Positions 1 to 7,617 of a stretch of DNA of 16,068 bases are shown one piece after another. Made by a program: the position numbers and the translations under genes. Below the pieces are notes generated by a model. The model saw only the letters and a program-made list of their open reading frames with translations, was not told the DNA's origin and made no database searches. The number at the start of each line of letters is the position of its first letter. The stretch's first letter is position 1. Location: NCBI GenBank assembly GCA_934444485.1, contig CAKSCN010000040.1:1-16068 (forward strand). Reading direction: 5' to 3'. This DNA comes from an uncultured Eubacteriales bacterium (GTDB lineage Bacteria; Bacillota; Clostridia; Oscillospirales; CAG-382).

Positions 1-892
1 GTGCGCCGTAAATATCGATGCCGAGGTTTCCGATTGTTATCGTGTCGCTCCCGTTTTTGAGCACCTTCGCACCGCTTTCTTCGATAAGCCGCTGAAGCTC
101 GTCATCCTCCAAAAGAAGCACGCCGGGGTCACGCTCCTCGTCCGTCGCAAAGCCGTATCTTTCGTCGAGAGCCTCCTGCGTGAGCGCCTCGCCGTACACA
201 CGCTCATCCTCGTTGTTGCCGTATATGTAGTAGGTTGGCGCAATTTCCGCAAGCGACGCACAAAGATATGCGACATCTTCGGCAGAGTCGGCGGCAGCGT
301 CGATACAGTCGCCCGTGAGTATTATTACGTCCGGCTTCAGCTTTTGCGCACGAAGAGCAAGGTCGCCGTAGTTTTCGCCGTAGGCGCAGCTGTGGAGATC
401 CGATATCTGAAGCACACGCACTCTCTCATCGACCTTAATGCTGCTGACAGTATAAAACGTTTCGGTGAAATTCCGGTTTTCGGCATAGTTGACCGCAACC
501 GCAGCAACCGCAAAGGCGGCGCACAGAACGAAAGCGGCGGAAAAGAAGGCCGCAAATCTCCGAAACGTGCTTTTCTTTTTCTCACGGGGCGGATATATCA
601 CCGTTTCATCGGCGTTTTTCCTGTATATGCTTATCTTTTTCACGTAGCCGACCACAGAGCATATGCCCACACGCAAAAGCTCCTTATAGCTTTTGTTGAA
701 CTCTCCGAGAGGCGCTTTGCCGCTGTAGCCGATAACAACCTCATCCTGAGATATTTTTTCGTAGGTGAAGTGCGAGACCCACTTATCCCACGCCTCCTCA
801 GGCATAGTCATTCGCAGATTCTCCGTTATAAGCACCGCCGCATTCGTTTCGTTTCCGACGGTTTCGCCGGTATTTCTGACGTCCTTGTTCAC
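1..892 (-). CDS. membrane-anchored metallophosphoesterase, partial (C-terminus beyond left edge)
   Basis: This is a calcineurin-like metallophosphoesterase open at the window edge, with about 297 residues visible. The GTG start at 892 is chosen because GGAGG at 899-903 lies 6 bases upstream; no in-frame stop occurs down to base 2. Residues about 1-110 are cytoplasmic. Residues 113-135 form one hydrophobic helix. The catalytic domain follows, with the motifs DLH (Asp165), GDxxD (GDCID, Asp195) and GNNE (residues 225-228), where the family normally has GNHE or GNHD. The fold is known to bind two metals and hydrolyse phosphoesters. The substrate is unknown, but a membrane phosphatase last in a polysaccharide operon could act on lipid-linked or nucleotide-sugar phosphates; that is inference. 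Residues about 32-90 resemble the DnaA N-terminal domain (see findings). The gene starts 25 bases after the GT4 gene and is probably co-transcribed. Confidence 0.85.
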   Translation of the reverse strand, partial: MNKDVRNTGETVGNETNAAVLITENLRMTMPEEAWDKWVSHFTYEKISQDEVVIGYSGKAPLGEFNKSYKELLRVGICSVVGYVKKISIYRKNADETVIYPPREKKKSTFRRFAAFFSAAFVLCAAFAVAAVAVNYAENRNFTETFYTVSSIKVDERVRVLQISDLHSCAYGENYGDLALRAQKLKPDVIILTGDCIDAAADSAEDVAYLCASLAEIAPTYYIYGNNEDERVYGEALTQEALDERYGFATDEERDPGVLLLEDDELQRLIEESGAKVLKNGSDTITIGNLGIDIYGA

Positions 893-917
893 GTCTTACC
901 TCCTTACCTGCCGCAAG

Positions 918-2060
918 TCATTTTATAAGTCTTTCGTAAACCTCACGGGTCTTGTCGGCAATTATTTCCCAGTCGTACTTTTCCCTTATGTACTTTTCCG
1001 ACGTATTTTTAAGTCTTTGCACCTCTTCCGCTCCGGCGGCGCACATAAATTCAAGCTTTTCTGCAAGATCCGCTCTGTCGCCTTTTGCAAAGTAAACGGC
1101 GTTCTCTTCCGCAACCGAGGTGTTCTCCGGGATATCCGAACAAAGGACGGCGTTTCCGTAGGCGAGAGCTTCGAGAAGTCCCATAGCCATTCCCTCCATG
1201 TCGGACGCAAGGCACACGGCGTAGGCATTGCTGTAAATCTCGTAAAGCTCGTCTCCCGAGACAAAGCCGGTGAAGATGATATCCGGGTCATTATTCGCCA
1301 TTCTGCGAAGCTCTGCGGCGTAGTCGTCGGTGTCGCTCGCATCTCCGGCAATGACAAGCTTTTTTCCGAGTCTGTCTTTCACCGAAAGGTATGCATCAAT
1401 GAGGTAGTGGACGCCCTTTTCGGCGGTGAGCCTCGACACGGTGCAGATGTAGCTGTCCTTTTCGAGTCCGTACCGTTCGGTTATGATATCTGCTTCTCTG
1501 AAAACGGGAGTCGGTGCGCCGTTGGAGATTATCACGGTTTCTCTGCCGTAGGCGTCGAGGAAGTATCTTTGTGCGCTTTCGCTTAACACAATTATCTCAT
1601 CGGCGTATTTCACGAGCGTTCTCTCACCGTACTTTATGAACCTCGACGCAAAGCCGCCTTTCCACTTCTCACGCTGCCAGTCGAGTCCGTGAACCGTCGC
1701 AACGCACTTTTTTCCGAAAAGCTTAGTTATCCGCATTGCGGCGCACGGTCCTTCGGCGTGAAAATGCGCTATGTCGCAATCCGAAAAGGCGGTGGCAAAT
1801 GCGGCGGAAAATGCGGCGATTACAGCGGAAAATCCTCGGAGGTTTACCGTAAACGCAGTCTTTATTTTCACGCCCTTATACTTTCCGTCAACAACAGTGC
1901 CGACGTATTCGTTCTCAATTCTGTCCGACGAACGGTTGCGGCAGGTGACGTCTATTCCCCTCTCGGCAAGAAGAGGACAGAGGGTCGTAAGCACCGTTTC
2001 TATTCCGCCTCTTCTCGACGGCACAACCTTATGTCCGAGCATTGTTACCTTTATACTCAT
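918..2060 (-). CDS. GT4-family glycosyltransferase of surface polysaccharide synthesis
   Basis: This 380-residue protein is a GT-B fold retaining glycosyltransferase that should add a sugar from a nucleotide donor to a lipid-linked intermediate at the inner membrane face. The N-terminus MLGHKVVPSRRGGIE (residues 7-21) holds the glycine-rich donor/acceptor loop typical of Firmicutes capsule rhamnosyl- and glucosyltransferases. His124 lies in VHGLDWQR, SR at 209-210 and the EKG lysine at 215 face the nucleotide, and the EX7E motif is Glu289 and Glu297 (EGMAMGLLE). The ATG at 2060 is preferred over a longer in-frame start at 2132 because AGGAG lies just upstream and the longer form would overlap the preceding gene. 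It starts 8 bases after the sugar-phosphate transferase stop. Donor sugar and linkage cannot be told from sequence. Confidence 0.92.
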   Translation of the reverse strand: MSIKVTMLGHKVVPSRRGGIETVLTTLCPLLAERGIDVTCRNRSSDRIENEYVGTVVDGKYKGVKIKTAFTVNLRGFSAVIAAFSAAFATAFSDCDIAHFHAEGPCAAMRITKLFGKKCVATVHGLDWQREKWKGGFASRFIKYGERTLVKYADEIIVLSESAQRYFLDAYGRETVIISNGAPTPVFREADIITERYGLEKDSYICTVSRLTAEKGVHYLIDAYLSVKDRLGKKLVIAGDASDTDDYAAELRRMANNDPDIIFTGFVSGDELYEIYSNAYAVCLASDMEGMAMGLLEALAYGNAVLCSDIPENTSVAEENAVYFAKGDRADLAEKLEFMCAAGAEEVQRLKNTSEKYIREKYDWEIIADKTREVYERLIK

Positions 2061-2068
2061 CCGTACTC

Positions 2069-2785
2069 CTATCTTCCCGTACCAGATATCATAACAATGG
2101 GAGTTTTCAGTATTATCAGAAGGTCTCCCCAAAAGGTTCTGTTCTGTATGTAATCAAGATCCATTTCGACCCATTCGTCAAAGGGAATGTCGTTTCTGTT
2201 TTTGCGTATCTGCCACGTGCAGGTCATGCCGGGAGTTACAATGAGGCGAAGCTTCTGATAGTCGGTGTACTTCTCTACCTCACGGGGAAGCGGAGGTCTC
2301 GGACCGACAAGCGACATATCGCCCTTCAGGACGTTGAATATCTGAGCAAGCTCGTCTATCGACACCTTGCGGAGTATTCTTCCGACTCTCGTTATTCTCG
2401 GATCGTTTTTCATCTTGAACACCGGTCCGTCCATTTCGTTCTTGACGTCAAGCTCATTGCGGCATTTGTCGGCGCCGGCGTACATGGTTCTGAACTTGTA
2501 CATATAAAACTCCCTGCCGTGCCGACCGATACGTATTTGCTTGTAAAAAGGTCCGGCACTCGGGTCGCCTATGCATATTGCAAGAGCGGTGACAATCATG
2601 AGCGGCGAAAGTACTATAAGTCCGAGAGTCGCAAAGACAAGGTCAAAGGCACGCTTCTTGCGCCAATATCCCGAAAACGACTTTTCCAAGAGCTTTGCAA
2701 GCTTTGCCTGTGTTCTCGCATCGACCTTCTCGTGTTCAATATACCGTGTCATTCTCCGCATCCCTCTCAAAATTTTTATCAACAT
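2069..2785 (-). CDS. polyprenyl-phosphate sugar-1-phosphate transferase (initiating glycosyltransferase)
   Basis: This is a bacterial sugar transferase (PF02397; WcaJ/CpsE/WbaP catalytic-domain type) of 238 residues. The family moves a hexose-1-phosphate from UDP-sugar to undecaprenyl phosphate and so starts repeat-unit assembly. It is the short form lacking the multi-helix N-terminus. KRAFDLVFA begins at 44, followed by a re-entrant helix of residues 46-72 with Pro61, then YKFRTM (96-101), the catalytic pair Asp144-Glu145 in SIDELAQ, NVLKGDMSLVGPRP (151-164) and WVEMDLDYI near the C-terminus. The usual DELPQ has Ala in place of Pro. The start is uncertain: ATG 2785 has only a weak AGAAG site, and in-frame ATGs at 2761 and 2752 are alternatives. 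The N-terminus overlaps the deacetylase gene end by 50 bases for the longest form. Confidence 0.92.
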   Translation of the reverse strand: MLIKILRGMRRMTRYIEHEKVDARTQAKLAKLLEKSFSGYWRKKRAFDLVFATLGLIVLSPLMIVTALAICIGDPSAGPFYKQIRIGRHGREFYMYKFRTMYAGADKCRNELDVKNEMDGPVFKMKNDPRITRVGRILRKVSIDELAQIFNVLKGDMSLVGPRPPLPREVEKYTDYQKLRLIVTPGMTCTWQIRKNRNDIPFDEWVEMDLDYIQNRTFWGDLLIILKTPIVMISGTGR

Positions 2786-3638
2786 TAAGTCTTCTGAGCG
2801 TATCGTACTCGGTTTTGCGTCCCGGCGAAAGGTAAAACCTCAAAAAGTCGGTCTTGTTTCTGTCGAAGAAGTCCTCGCCGAAGTTTATGTACCCGGGGTG
2901 AAATAACAGTTCTATGTCGCCGCCGTGCTTTTCGGCAAAGCGAATGTAGTGCGCAAGCACCTTGTTGACTCTCTTTTCGTCCATGTTACCGGAAAACAGC
3001 ACTCCCATGAACATTGCCGTTTTTATTCCGGACTTCAAAAGTTCCTTTCGGTTCACCGCTCCGAGAAGCTTCAAAAGCCACTGCTTTATTATATTGATGG
3101 GAGTATATGTAAAATAAAGCGACGGCGTCAGAATATACGGAAGTATCGGCTCGGACGGAATGCGTATGTAGTCGGGCTTGAGGTTTTCCTCACGGAGCAC
3201 TCTCATAAGCAGCCGAAACACAAGCGGTATCATGTGCGTATGCTGATGACTGTCTATTTCGAGCCTTTCGCCGGGGGCAATGTATTCGCACCAAAATTTA
3301 ATCTGCGCCTTTATCTCACGGCGTATCTGCTCTCTGAACCTTATGTTGAACGGCATAAGGCTTTTTGCAAACAGTCCGACAAAGGAATATTTGAAGTATC
3401 CGTCGTCCTTAACGAGAAGCGGCACGGCTTCGGGGGGACTTGCGGGCTTCCCCTCGACAAGGTTTAAGTGGAGTCCTATCATCGCCTCATCGCACGAAAT
3501 GCGCTCTCTCACGTTCGTGTTATACTTTGCGTTCGGAAGCACGCTTATTTTGTTGAGTGCGCCGTGCTTTATGCACTCCTCTATCCTTTCGCACGTAAGC
3601 TTTGTCATGCCGTAATCGTCGGCACAGATATAAAACAT
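2736..3638 (-). CDS. YdjC/ChbG-family carbohydrate deacetylase
   Basis: This 300-residue protein matches the YdjC/ChbG deacetylase family, metal-dependent TIM-like barrel enzymes that remove an N-acetyl group from GlcNAc-containing sugars. Visible motifs in order are ADDYG (Asp7-Asp8, catalytic base and metal ligand), GLHLNL (His57), DSHQHTH (His131, His133, His135) and FHPGY (His247). No signal peptide is seen, so it should act in the cytoplasm, on a sugar or a lipid-linked intermediate before export. The ATG at 3638 has AGGAG 7 bases upstream. It lies 10 bases after the GtrII-like gene and its end overlaps the sugar-phosphate transferase. Presence inside a glycan assembly operon, rather than a chitobiose-use operon, suggests a biosynthetic role; this is inference. 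Confidence 0.87.
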   Translation of the reverse strand: MFYICADDYGMTKLTCERIEECIKHGALNKISVLPNAKYNTNVRERISCDEAMIGLHLNLVEGKPASPPEAVPLLVKDDGYFKYSFVGLFAKSLMPFNIRFREQIRREIKAQIKFWCEYIAPGERLEIDSHQHTHMIPLVFRLLMRVLREENLKPDYIRIPSEPILPYILTPSLYFTYTPINIIKQWLLKLLGAVNRKELLKSGIKTAMFMGVLFSGNMDEKRVNKVLAHYIRFAEKHGGDIELLFHPGYINFGEDFFDRNKTDFLRFYLSPGRKTEYDTLRRLNVDKNFERDAENDTVY

Positions 3639-3648
3639 GGCTGTTCTC

Positions 3649-5208
3649 CTAATTTGCGTCCTCTTCGCCGAGCTTCACGATAATCACGCCGTCTTCAACC
3701 GCAACCGAGCCTTTGTCGCTCCAAGACTTCATATTTTTCACAGTCTCACTTTCGAGAAGCTCTCTCTTTCTCTCGCCCGAAACAAATCTGTAGTTTTTTC
3801 CGCAATAATCGTTAAGCGCACTGCACACGACACTCTGTCCGACAGATTCGTCATCCGCACGGAGAATATATCCGTCGGTTGTTCCCGTCATTTCCGGCGA
3901 GAGCTGTACGCTGTAGTCCTCGCTTCCCGAAAGAGCGCCTATTATCAGTATTTCATTGCACTCTTCTGCACCCTCGGTAAGCTCTATTCTGTCTGCTATG
4001 CGTATAAGCGTGCCGTAGGATTTTTCGTATGCCATGCCGAGTTTATGGTAGCTCACGTTTGCCGTGACAATCCAGACGTACACAAGCCCGGCGCACACGG
4101 CAAGTATTCCCCACGACGCCGCACAGCGCACCTTTTCTCCGAAAATGCCGGTTCTTTCATACGCAAGCACAAGAAGCAGGTAGAACACGCAATACCCCAT
4201 TTTCATGAGGTTGTGGTAATCGACTGCGGGATTTACAAATGCAAGAAGGCTTGCGCCGAAAGGCAGAAGAAGCACGTAAAGCACGGCGAGAAGCGTTTTC
4301 GGGAGCGAACGAAGAAGTCCAGACTGCACGGCACCTCCGACGTAAAGCACTGCGATAAGAGTAAACGCCGCACAGTTGAGTATCTCGAACGCACCGAAGC
4401 CGTCGGACAAATCGAAGAAGAAGTTCACGAACGAGTGAGTGCATATGTAAACTGCGGCGGATATATTCACACCGCCGAACGACATCGCCTCTCTCATGCC
4501 TTGGTAGGACGTCAGCTCAGTGCCGGAAATAAAAAGCGAGAGTTTTGTCAGCGCAAGGTAGAACGCAAGCCCGGAAATTCCCGAGGCGAGGTACAGCGCA
4601 CTTTTTTTGAAAAGCTCCGCCGCCGTAACTTCGCCGAAAAACGCAAGGTCTATAAGGTGCATGAGAAGAAGCATGACGGTGACGGTTATATACGCCTGAT
4701 ATATTGCCGCAGACAGCGTTATGAGTATTGCCGCAGATACGGCACGCAAGAGTGTGACTCTGTCCTCGGTGAGAAGCATTGCGGCGGCGCACGAAAAGAA
4801 AAATGCGAGAGAATAGCCGTCGGCAATGTAGTTGTACATGAGAAGCGAGGTTACGGTCGGAAACGTGACGACCATCGCTCCGACAATCCCCGAGGCAGGC
4901 TTTCCTTTGAGTCTCATCACTCTGCACACGCAAACGGCACCGCCGGCATGGAAAATGAGTGTGAGAAGTCCGCCGAGCCACGGCAGGTCGTAGTATGAGC
5001 TTGCGGCGCACGCCGCCGAAAGGAGCCAGCGTCCGAGGTGAATCATATTCTGTGAGTCGTATCTGAAAACGAGCGAATCCCAGTTCGGAAGCCAGTTTAC
5101 AAGCTTATACATATGAGCCGCAAGTCCGAATGCAAGTGCGCACAAAAAGCAGATAATCACATTCGGCTCGAGCTTTTCTTTAATTTTCGGTATTATTTTT
5201 TCCGGCAC
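3649..5208 (-). CDS. GtrII-like integral membrane glucosyltransferase
   Basis: This is a multi-spanning membrane protein of about 519 residues, resembling the GtrII glucosyltransferase family (PF14264). That family uses polyprenyl-phosphate-linked sugars on the outer face of the membrane to decorate a growing glycan. Evidence is roughly ten hydrophobic helices, an early acidic loop (NWDSLV), and the segment around GRWLLSA and LPWLGGLLTL, typical of the family. The last ~136 residues are soluble and should lie outside the cell. I chose GTG at 5208 because GGAG at 5217-5220 sits 8 bases upstream; longer reading starts at GTG 5226 with no clear ribosome site. It begins just after the GT32 stop. 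A Wzy-like polymerase role is a real alternative, because no other polymerase is visible in this operon. Confidence 0.8.
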   Translation of the reverse strand: MPEKIIPKIKEKLEPNVIICFLCALAFGLAAHMYKLVNWLPNWDSLVFRYDSQNMIHLGRWLLSAACAASSYYDLPWLGGLLTLIFHAGGAVCVCRVMRLKGKPASGIVGAMVVTFPTVTSLLMYNYIADGYSLAFFFSCAAAMLLTEDRVTLLRAVSAAILITLSAAIYQAYITVTVMLLLMHLIDLAFFGEVTAAELFKKSALYLASGISGLAFYLALTKLSLFISGTELTSYQGMREAMSFGGVNISAAVYICTHSFVNFFFDLSDGFGAFEILNCAAFTLIAVLYVGGAVQSGLLRSLPKTLLAVLYVLLLPFGASLLAFVNPAVDYHNLMKMGYCVFYLLLVLAYERTGIFGEKVRCAASWGILAVCAGLVYVWIVTANVSYHKLGMAYEKSYGTLIRIADRIELTEGAEECNEILIIGALSGSEDYSVQLSPEMTGTTDGYILRADDESVGQSVVCSALNDYCGKNYRFVSGERKRELLESETVKNMKSWSDKGSVAVEDGVIIVKLGEEDAN

Positions 5209-5210
5209 TT

Positions 5211-5945
5211 TCACCACTCCAGCCACTTAAATTTATGCAGGAATTTTCCGTAGAGCTTGTCGTAAAGCTTCACGCCTATTATGCGCTTGATATATGTTGT
5301 ACGGCGTGCCGTCGGTGAAATCCACGAAGCGTCGTAATGATGTATCGAATATGTATTTGGGGTTACTTCAATCTTGCCTGTATAGTAATTCTTCGGGCAG
5401 AGGAAGTCACTCGGCAAAAAGGTCATATCCATAAATCTGCCGCAAAGATTCTTTGTATCTGCGCCGAGCTTTGCAAGGCATTCCGTATTTCGATCCGGGC
5501 ATGGAGTCATATCGTATGTGCCGTCGGGCTTTGCAAAATGAATATTGTCGTAATCGGCGAGCATTTCTCTCACGACCGAATTGCCGCTTTCAGCTCCGAA
5601 ACCGAGACCGGTGCAGACAAGTCCTCTCTCGTCGATACCCATGTATCCGTCAAGCTCAAGAAGCGGAGCAAGCGGTTTTATCAGCTCGACGTCGGTGTCA
5701 AGGTAAACGCCGCCGTATTTTTCAATGACGTACAGTCTTGCGTAGTCGCTCACGAACGCCCACTTTCCGGCTCTGTACGCCTCGGCGGCATACGCATTTT
5801 GCGAAAAATCAAAGTTGTCCTCGTTCCAACAGACAAGTTCAAAATCGGGACAGTACTTTTTCCAGCTGGCAAGGCACTTCTCGGCGAGTGCCGGCATTTT
5901 CCCATGTCCGAACCAACAATAGTGAATAACCTTCGGTATACTCAT
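5211..5945 (-). CDS. GT32-family glycosyltransferase (DXD sugar-binding)
   Basis: This 244-residue cytoplasmic protein matches the Gly_transf_sug/GT32 family, related to capsular polysaccharide and Och1-type transferases. The start IPKVIHYCWFG is the characteristic first strand and loop. WAFVSDYARLYVIEKYGGVYLDTDVE (about 62-87) carries the conserved Asp/Arg of the nucleotide site and the metal-binding DXD (Asp83-Thr-Asp85). NTYSIHHYDASW near the C-terminus is also a family hallmark. It should transfer a hexose from a nucleotide sugar to a lipid-linked acceptor. ATG 5945 has AAAGGA 6 bases upstream and overlaps the flippase stop in an ATGA arrangement, which implies translational coupling. Confidence 0.92.
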   Translation of the reverse strand: MSIPKVIHYCWFGHGKMPALAEKCLASWKKYCPDFELVCWNEDNFDFSQNAYAAEAYRAGKWAFVSDYARLYVIEKYGGVYLDTDVELIKPLAPLLELDGYMGIDERGLVCTGLGFGAESGNSVVREMLADYDNIHFAKPDGTYDMTPCPDRNTECLAKLGADTKNLCGRFMDMTFLPSDFLCPKNYYTGKIEVTPNTYSIHHYDASWISPTARRTTYIKRIIGVKLYDKLYGKFLHKFKWLEW

Positions 5946-7450
5946 TTTTCGTCCTTTCTTTCACGCAGAAGACTTACGAAACCGGAAAACACTTTTTTCC
6001 GCAGCACAAAATTTGCCGCAAGATACAGTGCCGCAATCCACGGAGCGTGTTTCAGTCCGTCAAGTACAAGCATTCCGAAGCTGTCGCCGAGAAAGCCGTC
6101 TGTTCCGAGTGCGAAAGTCACCGCCGCAAAAACGCCGAGATTTACAATCCACACCTTGAAAGTTTCGGACATTTTACGATTAAGGACAACTCTGTTTGCG
6201 TAGTACGCCGCAAGAATACCTCTCACCGCAAGAGCCGCCGCAGTTCCGAAAAGTGCGCCGCAAATCCCCCATTTCATCACGGCGGCAACCGAAACGGTTA
6301 TGTTCACGGTCATCTCGACTATTGCATGGGAACGTGTTTCACGAAATTCTCCCGCATATTCTATAACCTGATTTACGGGAAGCTTTGCGCATTCAAGGAC
6401 GCTTACCAACGCAAACAGCAGCATAAGGAGCGGATTTATGTAGTCTGCATCGTCGATACCCTTTGTGTACATTCCGACAATCGGCAAAAGAAAGACCGCC
6501 ATAAGCGTATACACAAAAAAAGTACACATAACGAAAAGCGTTTCATACACTTCAAAGCATTTGTCGAAGCGTTTTCTGTCAACTCCGAACATCTGACCGA
6601 GCGCAAAGCCGTAACCGGAGATGATATCCGAAACAAACCTGCGCATCTGCGAGAAGAAGATATTGTAAATCGTATAAATGCTCACGGTTTTGAAATCGCA
6701 CATGAACGACAGCAGAATAATATCCGTGTTGTTGAAAACCATTGCGGAAATCTGATGCACGAGAACCGATTCTCTCTGCGATATCGACGCAAGGTCGGGT
6801 GTGACGTCGAGGTCGAGCCACTTATAGTTTCTTTTTGCGTAAACGTACAAAAACGAAAGCTGCGCAACGGCAAGGATACAGTACACGAGCTGTATCAGAA
6901 CAAGGCTGTCGGAAAGCAGAAGCACCGCTATTTTCCCGGCGTTCGACGCAAGCTGAAGTGCCGTTTCGGCGTGGTTTATAACATATCTGCGGCCGTCCGC
7001 CTCCATGAGTATGCGGTACTTTGCCTGTATGAAATAGCTGAAAAGCGTCGGTATTGCATTGAGAATGATGAGTGCGAAAACAACGCCGTGCGGTATTCCC
7101 GTCGGCACTGCAAACGAGTAGACAACCGCAAGCGTCAAAACCGCCGCAAGATATGCGACGCCGGTTCTCAGGTAGCAGTGCTTCGCCGCAGAGAGTACGG
7201 CATTTACGGCGTTTACATCTTTTTCGGCTATCGGTTTATAGAGTGCTCTCGTTGCGGCAAGTCCGACGCCGGCTTCAAAGAGCGTCATGTACGTGAAAAT
7301 CTGCTTTATCGTTGACAGGACGCCGTTCACCTCTGAGCCGAAGTTTTCGAGGTAAAGTCTCGGCAGAAGAAAGCTCACCGCAACGAGCACCGCCTGATAC
7401 AGCACACCCGAAATGATGTTTCGCTTTATCTTTTCTCCGCTTCTCTCCAC
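5942..7450 (-). CDS. Wzx-type polysaccharide repeat-unit flippase
   Basis: This is a multi-spanning membrane protein of about 502 residues from the MOP/polysaccharide export superfamily, which flips undecaprenyl-linked repeat units to the outer face. The N-terminal helix pair around ISGVLYQAVLVAVSFLLPRL and the following GSEVNGVLSTIKQIFTYM segment with LFEAGVG are typical. About twelve or more hydrophobic helices follow. I place the start at GTG 7450, where GGGGTGA lies a few bases upstream. The frame stays open back to TTG 7528, but that stretch is the riboswitch terminator and should not be translated. It is the first gene after the riboswitch and its stop overlaps the GT32 start by 4 bases. 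Confidence 0.88.
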   Translation of the reverse strand: MERSGEKIKRNIISGVLYQAVLVAVSFLLPRLYLENFGSEVNGVLSTIKQIFTYMTLFEAGVGLAATRALYKPIAEKDVNAVNAVLSAAKHCYLRTGVAYLAAVLTLAVVYSFAVPTGIPHGVVFALIILNAIPTLFSYFIQAKYRILMEADGRRYVINHAETALQLASNAGKIAVLLLSDSLVLIQLVYCILAVAQLSFLYVYAKRNYKWLDLDVTPDLASISQRESVLVHQISAMVFNNTDIILLSFMCDFKTVSIYTIYNIFFSQMRRFVSDIISGYGFALGQMFGVDRKRFDKCFEVYETLFVMCTFFVYTLMAVFLLPIVGMYTKGIDDADYINPLLMLLFALVSVLECAKLPVNQVIEYAGEFRETRSHAIVEMTVNITVSVAAVMKWGICGALFGTAAALAVRGILAAYYANRVVLNRKMSETFKVWIVNLGVFAAVTFALGTDGFLGDSFGMLVLDGLKHAPWIAALYLAANFVLRKKVFSGFVSLLRERKDEK

Positions 7451-7471
7451 CGCTTCACCCCGTCTTCGCAC

Positions 7472-7513
7472 AAAAAAAGACCGCACTCCCGTACAAAGAC
7501 GAAAAATGCGGTC
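7472..7513 (-). terminator. intrinsic terminator of the riboswitch expression platform
   Basis: On the minus strand a 7-bp stem GACCGCA/TGCGGTC (7507-7513 with 7479-7485) is followed at once by seven T (7472-7478). The loop is long and can form an inner CGT/ACG pairing. It lies 1 base after the aptamer's 3' closing strand and 22 bases before the flippase start codon. This placement is that of a transcription attenuator, not an end-of-operon terminator. Confidence 0.8.
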
Positions 7514-7514
7514 A

Positions 7515-7590
7515 GTCAACCATAGCAAAAGCCTTAGGCACTAAACTTTGTGTCCCTGCCTTTCGACAGGTTTACCCATATTCTGTTGAC
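7515..7590 (-). promoter_or_regulatory. cyclic-di-GMP-I (GEMM-I) riboswitch aptamer
   Basis: The minus-strand RNA matches the GEMM-I consensus block by block. It has GGGUAAACC, then a hairpin CCUGUC-GAAA-GGCAGG with a GNRA tetraloop, then GGGACACAAAG, then CCUAAG-GC-UUUU-GC-UAUGG. CCUAAG and UAUGG are exactly the two halves of the 11-nt GAAA-tetraloop receptor used by this class. GUCAAC (7585-7590) and GUUGAC (7515-7520) can close the element. The class binds the second messenger c-di-GMP. The GGG before UAAACC keeps a G at the position where cGAMP-binding variants carry A, which favours c-di-GMP; I aligned this by eye. It sits about 20 bases after the predicted transcription start and just before a terminator and the flippase gene. 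Confidence 0.88.
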
Positions 7591-7617
7591 GTTAAAAATA
7601 CGCTTTTCAACACGTTT

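Noticed and set aside
765..1586. Plus-strand ORF (273 codons) across the phosphoesterase/GT4 junction
   Set aside because: Both minus-strand genes have clear family motifs here; the plus frame has none.
3637..4998. Long plus-strand ORF (453 codons)
   Set aside because: It is antisense to the GtrII-like gene, its product is Arg/His/Lys-rich without any family motif, and it has no ribosome site; a shadow of codon bias.
6047..7315. Long plus-strand ORF (422 codons)
   Set aside because: It is antisense to the flippase and has the same Arg/His/Cys-rich composition with no motif.
7451..7528. N-terminal extension of the flippase to a TTG start
   Set aside because: The stretch is the riboswitch terminator hairpin and U-tract, has no ribosome site at the TTG, and a GTG with a good site lies at 7450.
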